Under the pieces are notes generated by a model. The model worked only from the letters and a program-made list of their open reading frames with translations. It was not told the DNA's origin and searched no databases. Positions 17,707-25,892 of a DNA stretch of 64,000 bases are shown here, in pieces. The DNA comes from Gammaproteobacteria bacterium. GTDB lineage: Bacteria; Pseudomonadota; Gammaproteobacteria; Eutrophobiales; Eutrophobiaceae. The DNA is taken from the NCBI GenBank assembly GCA_004297165.1, contig SCUJ01000008.1, positions 186,001-250,000 of the forward strand. The letters run 5' to 3'. Positions within the stretch are counted from its first letter, which is position 1. The number at the start of each line of letters is the position of its first letter. A program made the position numbers and the translations under genes.

Positions 17707-19718
17707 CAATGCCCTCCGTTCATGGCCACCGCCGGCGGGTCGCATTGCGGTCCCGCGGCTTGCAGGGATTTCCGTGTGGGTATTGTACTCATGCGATCCC
17801 GCACGGACGTTATCTCCTGTTGCAGGCGCCAGTCGTAGATGCTCGCGAAGTAGAGGATCCGGCTGACGTATTTCCGGGTCTCCTCATACGGGATCAGTTC
17901 GATCCAGACCTCCGGGGTCAGGCAGGCGTCCGTGGGCAACCACGATTGCACGGCGCCGGGGCCGGCGTTGTAGGCCGCGGTGGCGAGCACCAGGTTGCCG
18001 TCGAAACGATTCAGCATCTGCTTGAGATAGGCGCTGCCGAGGGTGATGTTCTTGTCGGCCTCCAGGAGATAGGAATTGGCATAGGTCCTGAAACCGATCC
18101 GCTGTGCGGTCTCTCTCGCCGTGGCCGGCAGCAATTGCATGAGACCGAGCGCCCCGGAGACGGAACGGGCGTCCGTCAGGAAGGCGCTCTCGGCGCGCAC
18201 CAGGGCGTACATCCAGGCGAGATCCAGTTTCCGCTGCGCGGCGTATTTTCGAAGCGTGTCCTCGAAGGCGACGGGGAAGCGCAAGAGCAGGTCATCATAG
18301 GCCATGGCCTTGCCCAGCGTCAGGATCGCCTGATCATGCCAGCCCCATTCCGCGGCTATGGTCGCGGCGATCTGCAATTGATAGTGCGCCAGCCGGTCGA
18401 GCAGCGCCTGCCATTCCCGGCGCGCCGCGCTGCGCATGCCGTGAAAATGCAGCTCGCGGGCCCGCTCGATATGAGGAAACGCCGCGACCTCGCGCCGGAC
18501 CTCCGGTTGCGCGGGGAGTTCCCGATGATTCATCTCGTAGGCGATGCCGAGGCGGTCCCTGGCCAGGAAGCCGTAATAGTCACGTTCCTTCTGAATTCTG
18601 CTGAAGGTCTCGCGCGCCTCCTCCGGTCGGCCGGTCTCTTCCAGCGCCCGGCCCCGCCAGTACAACCAGCGTTGCGGGGTGAGGGAGTCGGGCGGGGGGA
18701 CCTCCGTCCAACGGATTAAATTTTCCCAATCCTTCTTTGCGATCGCGGTGACCAGCCGCCAGTGCAGGATAGTGTCATCGACGTCCGTCGCCGCGATGGC
18801 ATCCAGCAATTCCCCGGCGCGCGGGTGACCGTCGCGGGCGGCCCGGATCGCCAACTCACGCCGGGCACGGGCGGACTCGGTGGCAGCGAAGTCATAGCGT
18901 TTCTCGAGGGCTTCCCAGTGGGCCAGGGCGCGCGAGACATCCACGCGCGCGAGCCGAGTAATCCCATGAACCAGGATCTCCCGCGCCTGTGGAGTGTCCG
19001 CGAAGACGGGCGATGCGGTCCCGCGCGCCGGGTTGTTGTGCGTCTCCATCCAGCGTTGCGCCCAGATTCGTTCGGGTGCGGATAACCGCCTGGAGAGGTA
19101 ACCGGCCAGAATGGGATCATTGTTGCCGAGGGCGAGCCGGAACCGCTGCCAGACCAGGTCATCGGTCATGAGTGCGCTGCCATATAAAAGAGTAAAGACA
19201 GGGTCGCATTCGCGCGGCAAGGATTCGCCCGCCAACCATAGGTCGCGGATATCCGCCAATAAATTCTCTTCGCGTCGCAACTGCATGCGGGCCCGCAGGT
19301 AATAACATTGCAGGACCTTGTCCCCTTCTCCGTCATAGAGATCCAGAAACTCCTGCCACCGGCCGTTGCGCGCGAGGAAACCGAGTCGATTACGGCGCAG
19401 GTCTTTGCTGATGGGCAGGTCTGGATAGATTGTCAGGAACTTATTTATTTCGGCGCCGTCCGCCTTCGAGAGCCGCCCCCGGATCACCTCGTAAACGAGA
19501 TAGGGATAGAGGGGATAATCCTTGAGTTGCGCGGCAAGCGCCGCGAATTTCCTGGACTCGCCAGCCACAAGGGCCTGATTGGCCCGTTTATACAACGCCC
19601 GCTGTTCCTCCAGCGTGGCCGCGTGACCCGCACTCCACAGCATGAGTGCGAATAGCAATAGATAAAACGGCAAGCAGGCCCGGCCAAACCGGAGCGAGAA
19701 AGTATCACCGAGACGCAT
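17706..19718 (-). CDS. slt: Soluble lytic murein transglycosylase (Slt70-like)
   Basis: The 670-residue periplasmic enzyme cleaves peptidoglycan between MurNAc and GlcNAc with 1,6-anhydro ring formation. A signal peptide (about residues 1-33, ending SAGHA) is followed by the long alpha-superhelical U-domain. The catalytic C-terminal SLT domain has Glu510 in RAESAF, GALGLMQLLPATA and AAYNAGPGAV. Length is that of family 1A enzymes. It is the first gene of the slt-SDR-cca run. Confidence 0.95.
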   Translation of the reverse strand: MRLGDTFSLRFGRACLPFYLLLFALMLWSAGHAATLEEQRALYKRANQALVAGESRKFAALAAQLKDYPLYPYLVYEVIRGRLSKADGAEINKFLTIYPDLPISKDLRRNRLGFLARNGRWQEFLDLYDGEGDKVLQCYYLRARMQLRREENLLADIRDLWLAGESLPRECDPVFTLLYGSALMTDDLVWQRFRLALGNNDPILAGYLSRRLSAPERIWAQRWMETHNNPARGTASPVFADTPQAREILVHGITRLARVDVSRALAHWEALEKRYDFAATESARARRELAIRAARDGHPRAGELLDAIAATDVDDTILHWRLVTAIAKKDWENLIRWTEVPPPDSLTPQRWLYWRGRALEETGRPEEARETFSRIQKERDYYGFLARDRLGIAYEMNHRELPAQPEVRREVAAFPHIERARELHFHGMRSAARREWQALLDRLAHYQLQIAATIAAEWGWHDQAILTLGKAMAYDDLLLRFPVAFEDTLRKYAAQRKLDLAWMYALVRAESAFLTDARSVSGALGLMQLLPATARETAQRIGFRTYANSYLLEADKNITLGSAYLKQMLNRFDGNLVLATAAYNAGPGAVQSWLPTDACLTPEVWIELIPYEETRKYVSRILYFASIYDWRLQQEITSVRDRMSTIPTRKSLQAAGPQCDPPAVAMNGGH

Positions 19719-20020
19719 GCGGACAGTATAATCACTCGGGAGATGCTAAGTAAGCGCGTAGCAACGCTAAACTATATTTACTTGTACGAGGCGGGAATTA
19801 TCTTTTAAAGGCAATGAACTGACTAGAAAACTCCCTCCCCCTTGCGGGGGAGGGTTGGGGAGAGGGGGATTTAAGCCGCATAAACACCCTCTCCCTGTCC
19901 CTCTCCCTTCGAGGGAGAGGGGACGTAGGAAGGTCATTCATACTGTGCTTACATTTCGCAAAACATACCTTCTTGCATGAAGGGAAGAAAATTTCTACTA
20001 TCCCCGATGGGGACAACGCC
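19719..20020. other. Intergenic region with repeats between slt and the CULT gene
   Basis: This 302-base gap separates divergent slt and the CULT-domain gene. The main content is the pair of polypyrimidine/polypurine hairpins at 19832-19921. An in-frame TTG upstream of the chosen CULT start lies at 19973. No convincing promoter was picked out. Confidence 0.6.
19832..19921. repeat. Two CCCTC-rich palindromic repeats
   Basis: Hairpin 1 (19833-19854) pairs CCCTCCCCC with GGGGGAGGG around TTGC. Hairpin 2 (19899-19921) pairs CCCTCTCCCT with AGGGAGAGGG around TCG. They are separated by a T/A-rich segment including TTTAAGCCGCATAAACA. The arrangement resembles short dispersed repeats common between genes in proteobacteria; the sequence type differs from the GTAGGGGC family. 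Confidence 0.75.
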
Positions 20021-20440
20021 ATGGAATTTACCATTCAATGGTATTTGTTCGACTCGCGATCCGGTCACGCCGAACGGCGGAAGGCTCGGGAGACCGGGAT
20101 TGATGCGGACAAAAAACGCCGAGGACGGGTCCTCTGCCGCGCCTGCCAATTCCCGATCACCAGCAAGTCGATGGCGTTGTCCATCGACGGCCAGGATACC
20201 CATGTCAGGGTGAATCCCGCTGGGTACCGCTATTCCTTCGCCTGTTATCGTGAGGCGCCAGGATGTACCGTCATCGGCGAGGCGACCGCGAAATTTAGTT
20301 GGTTCCAGGGATACCGGTGGCGGCTCGCCCTTTGCGCCGCATGCGGCGAACACCTCGGCTGGCACTTTTCAGGGGAAACGCCGTTCTTCGGGTTGATCGT
20401 CAATCGGCTGTTGTTTGAGGCCGATGGTACGAAGACGTAG
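20021..20440 (+). CDS. CULT-domain (cereblon-like) zinc protein
   Basis: The 139-residue product is dominated by a CULT domain, the fold of the thalidomide-binding region of cereblon. Zn ligands are Cys39, Cys42, Cys105 and Cys108. The three cage tryptophans are Trp94 (KFSWFQGY), Trp100 (YRWRLALC) and Trp114 (HLGWHF), followed by FFGLIVNRL, as in characterised bacterial single-domain homologues. No Lon-like N-domain and no secretion signal are present. Bacterial members have no proven cellular function. The ATG at 20021 has GGGGA about 7 bases upstream. The TAG stop lies in a dispersed repeat, so a few original C-terminal codons may have been lost. Confidence 0.88.
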   Translation: MEFTIQWYLFDSRSGHAERRKARETGIDADKKRRGRVLCRACQFPITSKSMALSIDGQDTHVRVNPAGYRYSFACYREAPGCTVIGEATAKFSWFQGYRWRLALCAACGEHLGWHFSGETPFFGLIVNRLLFEADGTKT

Positions 20441-20514
20441 GGTGGGCACGTTTTGTGTGCCCACGCTGGATCAACATTGAATCACGTGGGCACAAACGAC
20501 GTGCCCACCTTACG
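20437..20514. repeat. Inverted pair of GTAGGGTGGGCACG dispersed repeats
   Basis: Copy 1 (about 20437-20466) begins GTAGGGTGGGCACG and ends TGTGCCCACGC. Copy 2 (20484-20514) is its inverted partner, beginning GTAAGGTGGGCACG on the minus strand. Each forms its own hairpin and the two can also pair with each other. The TAG of copy 1 (20438-20440) is the stop of the CULT gene. The pair lies between convergent CULT and hemH and could act as a bidirectional terminator. Confidence 0.8.
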
Positions 20515-20532
20515 TTCTTATTCAGAATTTCC

Positions 20533-21567
20533 TTAACGGGGAATAAATTCCGGCCATCCTTCAGAGTGCCTCAGGATCACGCTGGCGAGAAACTCGATAT
20601 GCGCGGGTTCGTCATTCAAGGCCGGGATATAGGCATATTCAGTTCCCCCGGCGCCCAGAAATATCTCCCTGCCCCGGATCGCGATCTCCTCCAGGGTCTC
20701 CAGACAATCCGCAGCAAATCCTGGGCATACGACGGCCGCATTTTTCACTCCGCCGACGGCCCAGTCGTGCAGGACATCGTTCGTGTATGGGCGCAGCCAC
20801 TCCATCGGTCCGAAGCGGGACTGAAAGCCAACCTTCCAGTCGGACGCGGACAACCCCGCCCGTTCCGCCGCCAGGCGCGCCGTCTCCAGGCACTCGTGGT
20901 AATACGGGTCCCCGGCCTTGTGGTAACTCATCGGCAGCCCATGAAATGAAAAAAGCAGCTTCGCGTCGTTACCCGTTTTCTGCCGGTGTCTGACAATGGA
21001 TGCCGTCAACGCATCGATATACCCCGGCGCGTCGTAGTAACGATTGATGAACCGCAATTCCGGCAGACGCCGCCAGGTCCGTAATTCTTTCACTACCGCA
21101 TCGAAGGTCGAGGCCGTCGTGGTCGCGGAATATTGCGGATAGAGCGGCAGTACCAGGAGCCGGCGCATGTTTTTCTCCACGAGGCGGCACAGCGCGACGT
21201 GGATCGAAGGGTTGCCATAGCGCATCCCCAATTCCAGATGAATCGGTCCGCACGTCAAGTCAGTGAGCCTGTTGCGGATGGCCTCGGTCTGTCGTTGGGA
21301 TGTCAGCAGGAACGGGGAACCGGCAGCGGTCCAGATCTTGCCGTATAAGCGCGCGGTCCGGCGCGGGCGGGTCCGCAGGATGATCCCGTGCAATAGGGGC
21401 TGCCATAATACCGGCGGGAGTTCTATCACCCGCCGGTCGGAGAGGAACTCCGCGAGATAACGGCGCACGGACCCTGCGTCCGGCGCATCCGGAGTCCCCA
21501 GATTGACCAGCAGGACGCCGATGCCCGCAGCAGATGCCTGCTCGTGTGCGATATTGTCATCACGCAT
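20533..21567 (-). CDS. hemH: Ferrochelatase
   Basis: The 344-residue product inserts ferrous iron into protoporphyrin IX, the last step of protohaem synthesis. Characteristic blocks are VLLVNLGTPDAP (residues 18-29), SPFLLTSQRQ, YPQYSATTTAS, and KLLFSFHGLP with catalytic His209. VVCPGFAADCLETLEEIA carries the acidic residue of the active site. No C-terminal cysteine cluster indicative of an Fe-S form is obvious. It is a single gene, divergent from mgtE with 130 bases between the starts. Confidence 0.96.
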   Translation of the reverse strand: MRDDNIAHEQASAAGIGVLLVNLGTPDAPDAGSVRRYLAEFLSDRRVIELPPVLWQPLLHGIILRTRPRRTARLYGKIWTAAGSPFLLTSQRQTEAIRNRLTDLTCGPIHLELGMRYGNPSIHVALCRLVEKNMRRLLVLPLYPQYSATTTASTFDAVVKELRTWRRLPELRFINRYYDAPGYIDALTASIVRHRQKTGNDAKLLFSFHGLPMSYHKAGDPYYHECLETARLAAERAGLSASDWKVGFQSRFGPMEWLRPYTNDVLHDWAVGGVKNAAVVCPGFAADCLETLEEIAIRGREIFLGAGGTEYAYIPALNDEPAHIEFLASVILRHSEGWPEFIPR

Positions 21568-21697
21568 GCCAAGGAATCATGAGGCAAGAACAATCTTTCC
21601 TCAAGCGCCACCCGATAAAATACCGGTTACCGTCCCCGCCGGCTTTGAGGTACATTGCCAACCGCACTGAACAACTCATCAGGTCCCGGGAATCGTT

Positions 21698-22945
21698 ATG
21701 AACAATACTGAAATACGCGAGGAACAGGAACACCAAGAGAAGGACGAAAAAAGAATCGATCAGTTGCGCACGTCTGTTACCCGCAGGGCGCCGCTGGATG
21801 CCGTGGTGCTGCTGAACCGCGAGTCGGATGAACTGGTCGGCGATGTGCTGGAGCGGCTGGATCCTACGCTCGCCATGCGCATCCTCTCGCATATGGATCC
21901 GAAGCGCGGCGAATTGTTGAGATCGCACATCAGCGATCAGGTGGGCGAGCAGTGGTCCGTCAATCTCAATTATGACGAAGACAGCGTCGGCCGCCTGATG
22001 GAGCCGCCGATCGAGGCCTATCCGGAAACGATGTCCGTGCGGGAGATCGTCGGGATACTGAAGAATTCCGCCAGGGAGCGGCAGGTGATCTACGCCTACA
22101 CCATCGATGAGGAGCGGCGCCTGACCGGGGTCGTGGCGATGCGGGAGATGTTATTCGCCGCCCCCGACGAACAATTGCGGGAAATCATGGTCGAGGAACC
22201 CTTTTATTTCCGCGCCGATTCCACGGTGGAGGAGGCCATGAAGGCCATGCTGCTCCGCCATTATCCGATCTACCCCGTGTGCGACGCGGATCGCAAGTTG
22301 GTCGGCTTCATTCGCGGCTATGCCCTGTTCGAGCGCCATACCTATGAACTGACGGCCCAGACAGGCCAGATGGTGGGTATCTACAAGGAAGAACATGTCA
22401 GCACGCCCTGGTGGCGCTGTCTCTTCCTGCGACATCCCTGGCTGCAGCTCAACCTCCTGACCGCATTTCTCGCCGGGGCCGTCGTGGGGGTGTTCGACGA
22501 GACCATCTCCAGAATCGTGGTGCTGGCCGCCTTTCTGCCCGTGCTCGCCGGGCAATCGGGGAACACGGGCTGTCAGGCGCTCGCGGTAACCCTGCGGGGA
22601 TTGACACTCAACGAGTTGAAACCGGGGATGGAAAAGAAGCTGGTGTTCAAGGAGGCCCTGCTAGGTTCCATCAATGGCCTTCTGGTCGGGATCACCGCGG
22701 GTATCGGCATGTTCTTCTACTCCAAACAGACCGGTAGCGCGATGCCGCTCAAGCTCTCCGCCGTGGTGCTGCTCGCCATGCTCGGGGCCTGCGTCGCCAG
22801 CGGAATCACGGGCGTCATGGTGCCGCTGATCCTGCGTCGCCTGGGCGCGGACCCGGCGACGGCCTCGACGATCTTTCTGACCACGGCGACAGATGTGATC
22901 AGCATGGGCCTGCTGTTGTGGCTTGCGACGATCTTAATTCTTTAG
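21698..22945 (+). CDS. mgtE: MgtE-family magnesium transporter, short form
   Basis: The 415-residue product has a cytoplasmic N-domain, two CBS domains (about residues 100-215) and a five-helix membrane domain. GQSGNTGCQAL in the second membrane segment is the family's ion-selectivity block, and TTATDVISMGLLLWLA the last helix. Typical MgtE proteins are about 450 residues; here the N-domain is shortened. Mg2+ or Co2+ uptake is likely but substrate cannot be told from sequence. The start at 21698 follows GGGAA. Its stop overlaps the DUF4159-gene stop on the other strand by 4 bases. Confidence 0.88.
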   Translation: MNNTEIREEQEHQEKDEKRIDQLRTSVTRRAPLDAVVLLNRESDELVGDVLERLDPTLAMRILSHMDPKRGELLRSHISDQVGEQWSVNLNYDEDSVGRLMEPPIEAYPETMSVREIVGILKNSARERQVIYAYTIDEERRLTGVVAMREMLFAAPDEQLREIMVEEPFYFRADSTVEEAMKAMLLRHYPIYPVCDADRKLVGFIRGYALFERHTYELTAQTGQMVGIYKEEHVSTPWWRCLFLRHPWLQLNLLTAFLAGAVVGVFDETISRIVVLAAFLPVLAGQSGNTGCQALAVTLRGLTLNELKPGMEKKLVFKEALLGSINGLLVGITAGIGMFFYSKQTGSAMPLKLSAVVLLAMLGACVASGITGVMVPLILRRLGADPATASTIFLTTATDVISMGLLLWLATILIL

Positions 22946-23715
22946 TGAGTCATCGCGTAGATGATGTAGTTTATCCCGAAGCGATACGCCAGCGCCGTCA
23001 TGGGTTCCGGATACTCCGGCCAGTCCGAATGCTCCCAGGCATCCCCCAGGTCCATGTTGAAATTGATCGCCACCAGCAGATTGCCCGCATCGTCATACAC
23101 CCCGCGCCAATGGGGTTTGACGCCATCCTGTTCGTAGGTCGTCCCGCTCATGAGCGCCCAGATGCCGGGTATCTGGATCCGCTGATCGAGGTCGTACAGC
23201 ACATGCAATACCTCGTGTGTGTCAGCGAGCTCGACGACGGGACGATCGGGGAAGACGCGCTGGAGTGAACTCGTGAAGTCCGCCCATTCCGCGGTGCCAT
23301 GAAAATCATCCACCATCAGAAAACCGCCGCGCAAGAGGTATTCCCGGAGGACCGCGGCATCCGCATCGCTCAGATTCCAGTAACCGACTTCGACAGCGTA
23401 GAGAAACGGATAATCGAACAACTCCTCATCATGCAGGGAGATGACCCGCCCCTCACCGGAGGCCTGCACCCGCGTCAGTCGCTGCACGCCCTCCATGAAA
23501 AAACTCTCGGCCTCGGGCCAGTCCGTCAGCCAGGGCTGGGCCCCGCGCCCCTGACCTCCGCCCCAGCGGCTGTAGCCGCTACCGGGATAGGCGAGCCGCG
23601 CAAAATGGAATTCATGATCGGGCGGCAGGATGACCAGACCCGAATTTCCGCTGTATTCCTGGGCGATGCAGTACGTCCCCAGCAACAGCAATGCCCCGGC
23701 CAGCAGGCGTTTCAT
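22942..23715 (-). CDS. Secreted DUF4159-family protein
   Basis: The 257-residue product has a signal peptide (residues 1-19, MKRLLAGALLLLGTYCIAQ). The rest resembles DUF4159: FHFARLAYPGSGYSRW at the start, then YPFLYAVEVGYWNLSDADAAVLREYLLRGGFLMVDDFHG, which matches the glutamine-amidotransferase-like fold without an obvious catalytic cysteine. Family function is unknown. The ATG at 23715 is chosen for the signal peptide; the upstream in-frame part is not signal-like. It lies 43 bases downstream of the PQQ dehydrogenase gene in the same direction, so co-transcription is likely. Confidence 0.8.
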   Translation of the reverse strand: MKRLLAGALLLLGTYCIAQEYSGNSGLVILPPDHEFHFARLAYPGSGYSRWGGGQGRGAQPWLTDWPEAESFFMEGVQRLTRVQASGEGRVISLHDEELFDYPFLYAVEVGYWNLSDADAAVLREYLLRGGFLMVDDFHGTAEWADFTSSLQRVFPDRPVVELADTHEVLHVLYDLDQRIQIPGIWALMSGTTYEQDGVKPHWRGVYDDAGNLLVAINFNMDLGDAWEHSDWPEYPEPMTALAYRFGINYIIYAMTH

Positions 23716-23758
23716 TGGCTTCGCGTGAAGAAGAGACACCGGGTTACGGTCGAATCGA

Positions 23759-25849
23759 TTAGTGTTCGATCGCTTCGAGGATATAGACGCTGACATCCCG
23801 GATCTGATCAGCCGTCAGGGCGGTCCGAAACGATGGCATTTCGTTTTGTCCGACAACCACTCGTGACACAATCGTGTTGAAATCAGTTGCGGAGCTCAAC
23901 GGCGCGCCGCCCCCATGCCCACCCTTGCCGTCGGCGCCGTGACACGCGGCGCAGACATTCTGGAAGGTCACCCTGCCGCTCTCGAGATCCGCCCCGGCGG
24001 ATGTGATGTCGATGGTGTCCGTCTCCGCGGCCTCTGTCGTGGCGATGGGCGGCAGCGGATTGATGGTCCCATCGAGCGTGAACAACCAGAGGCTGTCGCC
24101 GTGCGTCGATCCGGCCAGCAGGTTTCCGGCGGAGAGTACCGCGACATACTGTTTGCCCGCATGTTGGAACACGCTGGCCGTGGCGTTCACGCCAGCGTCG
24201 GTCTGAAATTCCCAGAGGGTCTTGCCGGTATCCGCATCCAGCGCCATGAAGCGACCGTCGCTCCTGCCGGTAAATACGAGCCCCCCGGCGGTCGCCACCG
24301 AGCCGCTGTAGCACTGATCCTTCCAGTGATATTGCCAGACCAGTTTGTTCGTGCGGAGGTCCATTGCCGCGAAGATCCCGTAACGATGCGTATCCGCGAA
24401 ACCCACCACGCCGCCGAGATACTGTTGTCCCGGCGCCGGTAATTCGAAGTCCCGATCGCCGCCGATGAAATTACCGGGCACGTCGGAGGCGCAGATGAAC
24501 ATCCGGTATTTGTTTGGATCATAGGAACTGGGCGGCCAGTTGGCGCCCCCGAAGAGGCTGGGAGACATGATGACGCCGGCCTCGCCGAGGAATGGCGTGA
24601 AGATATTCCCCTCGTTAACCAACGAGTATCCTTCCGGGGCGATGGCGACGGAATGTGGCACGAAGGGATCGCCCGCTGGATAGGGCTGGGTCGTCGCGGT
24701 CGCCTGACCCGGCTCCTGGGGGACTGGCCGTTCCTCGATGCCGATCAGCGGTTTGCCAGTCTCCCGATCCAGGATGTAGACCCAGCCGGTCTTGCTCGCT
24801 TGTGCGATACCCTTGCGCGGCTTGCCGTCGATGGTCGCATCGAACAGGATGACCGGGTTGGTGGAGTCGTAATCCCAGATATCATGATGCACCTGCTGAA
24901 AATGCCAGCGGTAGATGCCGCTCTTCGCCTCCAGCGCAAGGATCGAATCGGAATACAGGTTGTCCCCTTTTCTCTGCGCGCCGTTAAAATCCGGGCCGGG
25001 GTTGCCGGTCGAGAAATACAGCAGGCCGAGTTCGGGATCGACCGCCGGTGTCTGCCAGACCGAGGCCCCGCCATGCCTCCAGACCTCATTATCCGACGGC
25101 CAGGAAGCGCCATTATTTTCGCCCGGCGCCGGGATGGTGTAGAAGGTCCAGACGAGCGTGCCGTCATCGGCGTTGAAGGCCTTCACTCGTCCGCGGATGC
25201 CGTATTCCGCGCCGGCAAAACCGGTAATCACCATGCCATCGTAGTAGAGGGGCGCGCTGGTGATACTGTAGCCGTCCTGCCAGCGTTCCGCCTGCGCCGA
25301 CCAGACCTCTCTGCCCGTGCCTTGATCGAGTGCGACGAGTTTGCCATCCAGTCTGCCGAGATAAACCTTTCCGTCACCCAGGGCCACGCCCCGGCTGATC
25401 CAGCCGCAACATAAGGTGTTGATCTCCGGATCCAGGTTGGCGCTGTAGCGCCACAGAATCCGGCCATCATCAACACGAATGGCGAAGACATCATCCGCCC
25501 CGGTCGAGATGTAAATCACCCCCTGATGAACGATCGGCTGGGCCTCGCCGGAATATTTGGCGTCCAGGCCTGATCCTTCGAGATGAACCCGCCAATTGGC
25601 CCGCAGGCCTTTCACGTTGGACTTGTTGATTCGATCCAGCGGCGAGAATCGTTGATTGAACGAGTTGCCGCCGTTGGCGATCCAGTCGTCTTTTGGAAGC
25701 GCCTGAAGTTCATCCGCTGTAAATGCCGGCGCCGGTGTGATGCCAGCCTCAGCGCCGCCGGTCGCGGATTGTGCGCCGGCTAACGACGGGGATAGTAATA
25801 AACTGATTACAGCACCCAGGTAAAAAAGCTTGTCGATCTTTTGAGCCAT
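23759..25849 (-). CDS. PQQ-dependent dehydrogenase with C-terminal cytochrome c (quinohaemoprotein type)
   Basis: The 696-residue periplasmic enzyme has a signal peptide (residues 1-27, ending AGA), then an eight-bladed propeller of the methanol/ethanol dehydrogenase family. The vicinal cysteine pair CC in INTLCCGWISRGV and repeated W-motifs such as LWRYSANL and LVWQYHWKD are family features. A C-terminal class I cytochrome c domain has CAACH and Met of NEMPSF as axial ligand candidate. The substrate, probably an alcohol, is unknown. The ATG at 25849 is preferred to an upstream TTG. No PQQ biosynthesis or separate cytochrome gene is in the window. Confidence 0.9.
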   Translation of the reverse strand: MAQKIDKLFYLGAVISLLLSPSLAGAQSATGGAEAGITPAPAFTADELQALPKDDWIANGGNSFNQRFSPLDRINKSNVKGLRANWRVHLEGSGLDAKYSGEAQPIVHQGVIYISTGADDVFAIRVDDGRILWRYSANLDPEINTLCCGWISRGVALGDGKVYLGRLDGKLVALDQGTGREVWSAQAERWQDGYSITSAPLYYDGMVITGFAGAEYGIRGRVKAFNADDGTLVWTFYTIPAPGENNGASWPSDNEVWRHGGASVWQTPAVDPELGLLYFSTGNPGPDFNGAQRKGDNLYSDSILALEAKSGIYRWHFQQVHHDIWDYDSTNPVILFDATIDGKPRKGIAQASKTGWVYILDRETGKPLIGIEERPVPQEPGQATATTQPYPAGDPFVPHSVAIAPEGYSLVNEGNIFTPFLGEAGVIMSPSLFGGANWPPSSYDPNKYRMFICASDVPGNFIGGDRDFELPAPGQQYLGGVVGFADTHRYGIFAAMDLRTNKLVWQYHWKDQCYSGSVATAGGLVFTGRSDGRFMALDADTGKTLWEFQTDAGVNATASVFQHAGKQYVAVLSAGNLLAGSTHGDSLWLFTLDGTINPLPPIATTEAAETDTIDITSAGADLESGRVTFQNVCAACHGADGKGGHGGGAPLSSATDFNTIVSRVVVGQNEMPSFRTALTADQIRDVSVYILEAIEH

Positions 25850-25892
25850 ATCCCCCACCAACTCACGGATAAATGATAAGACGTATTTTGAA

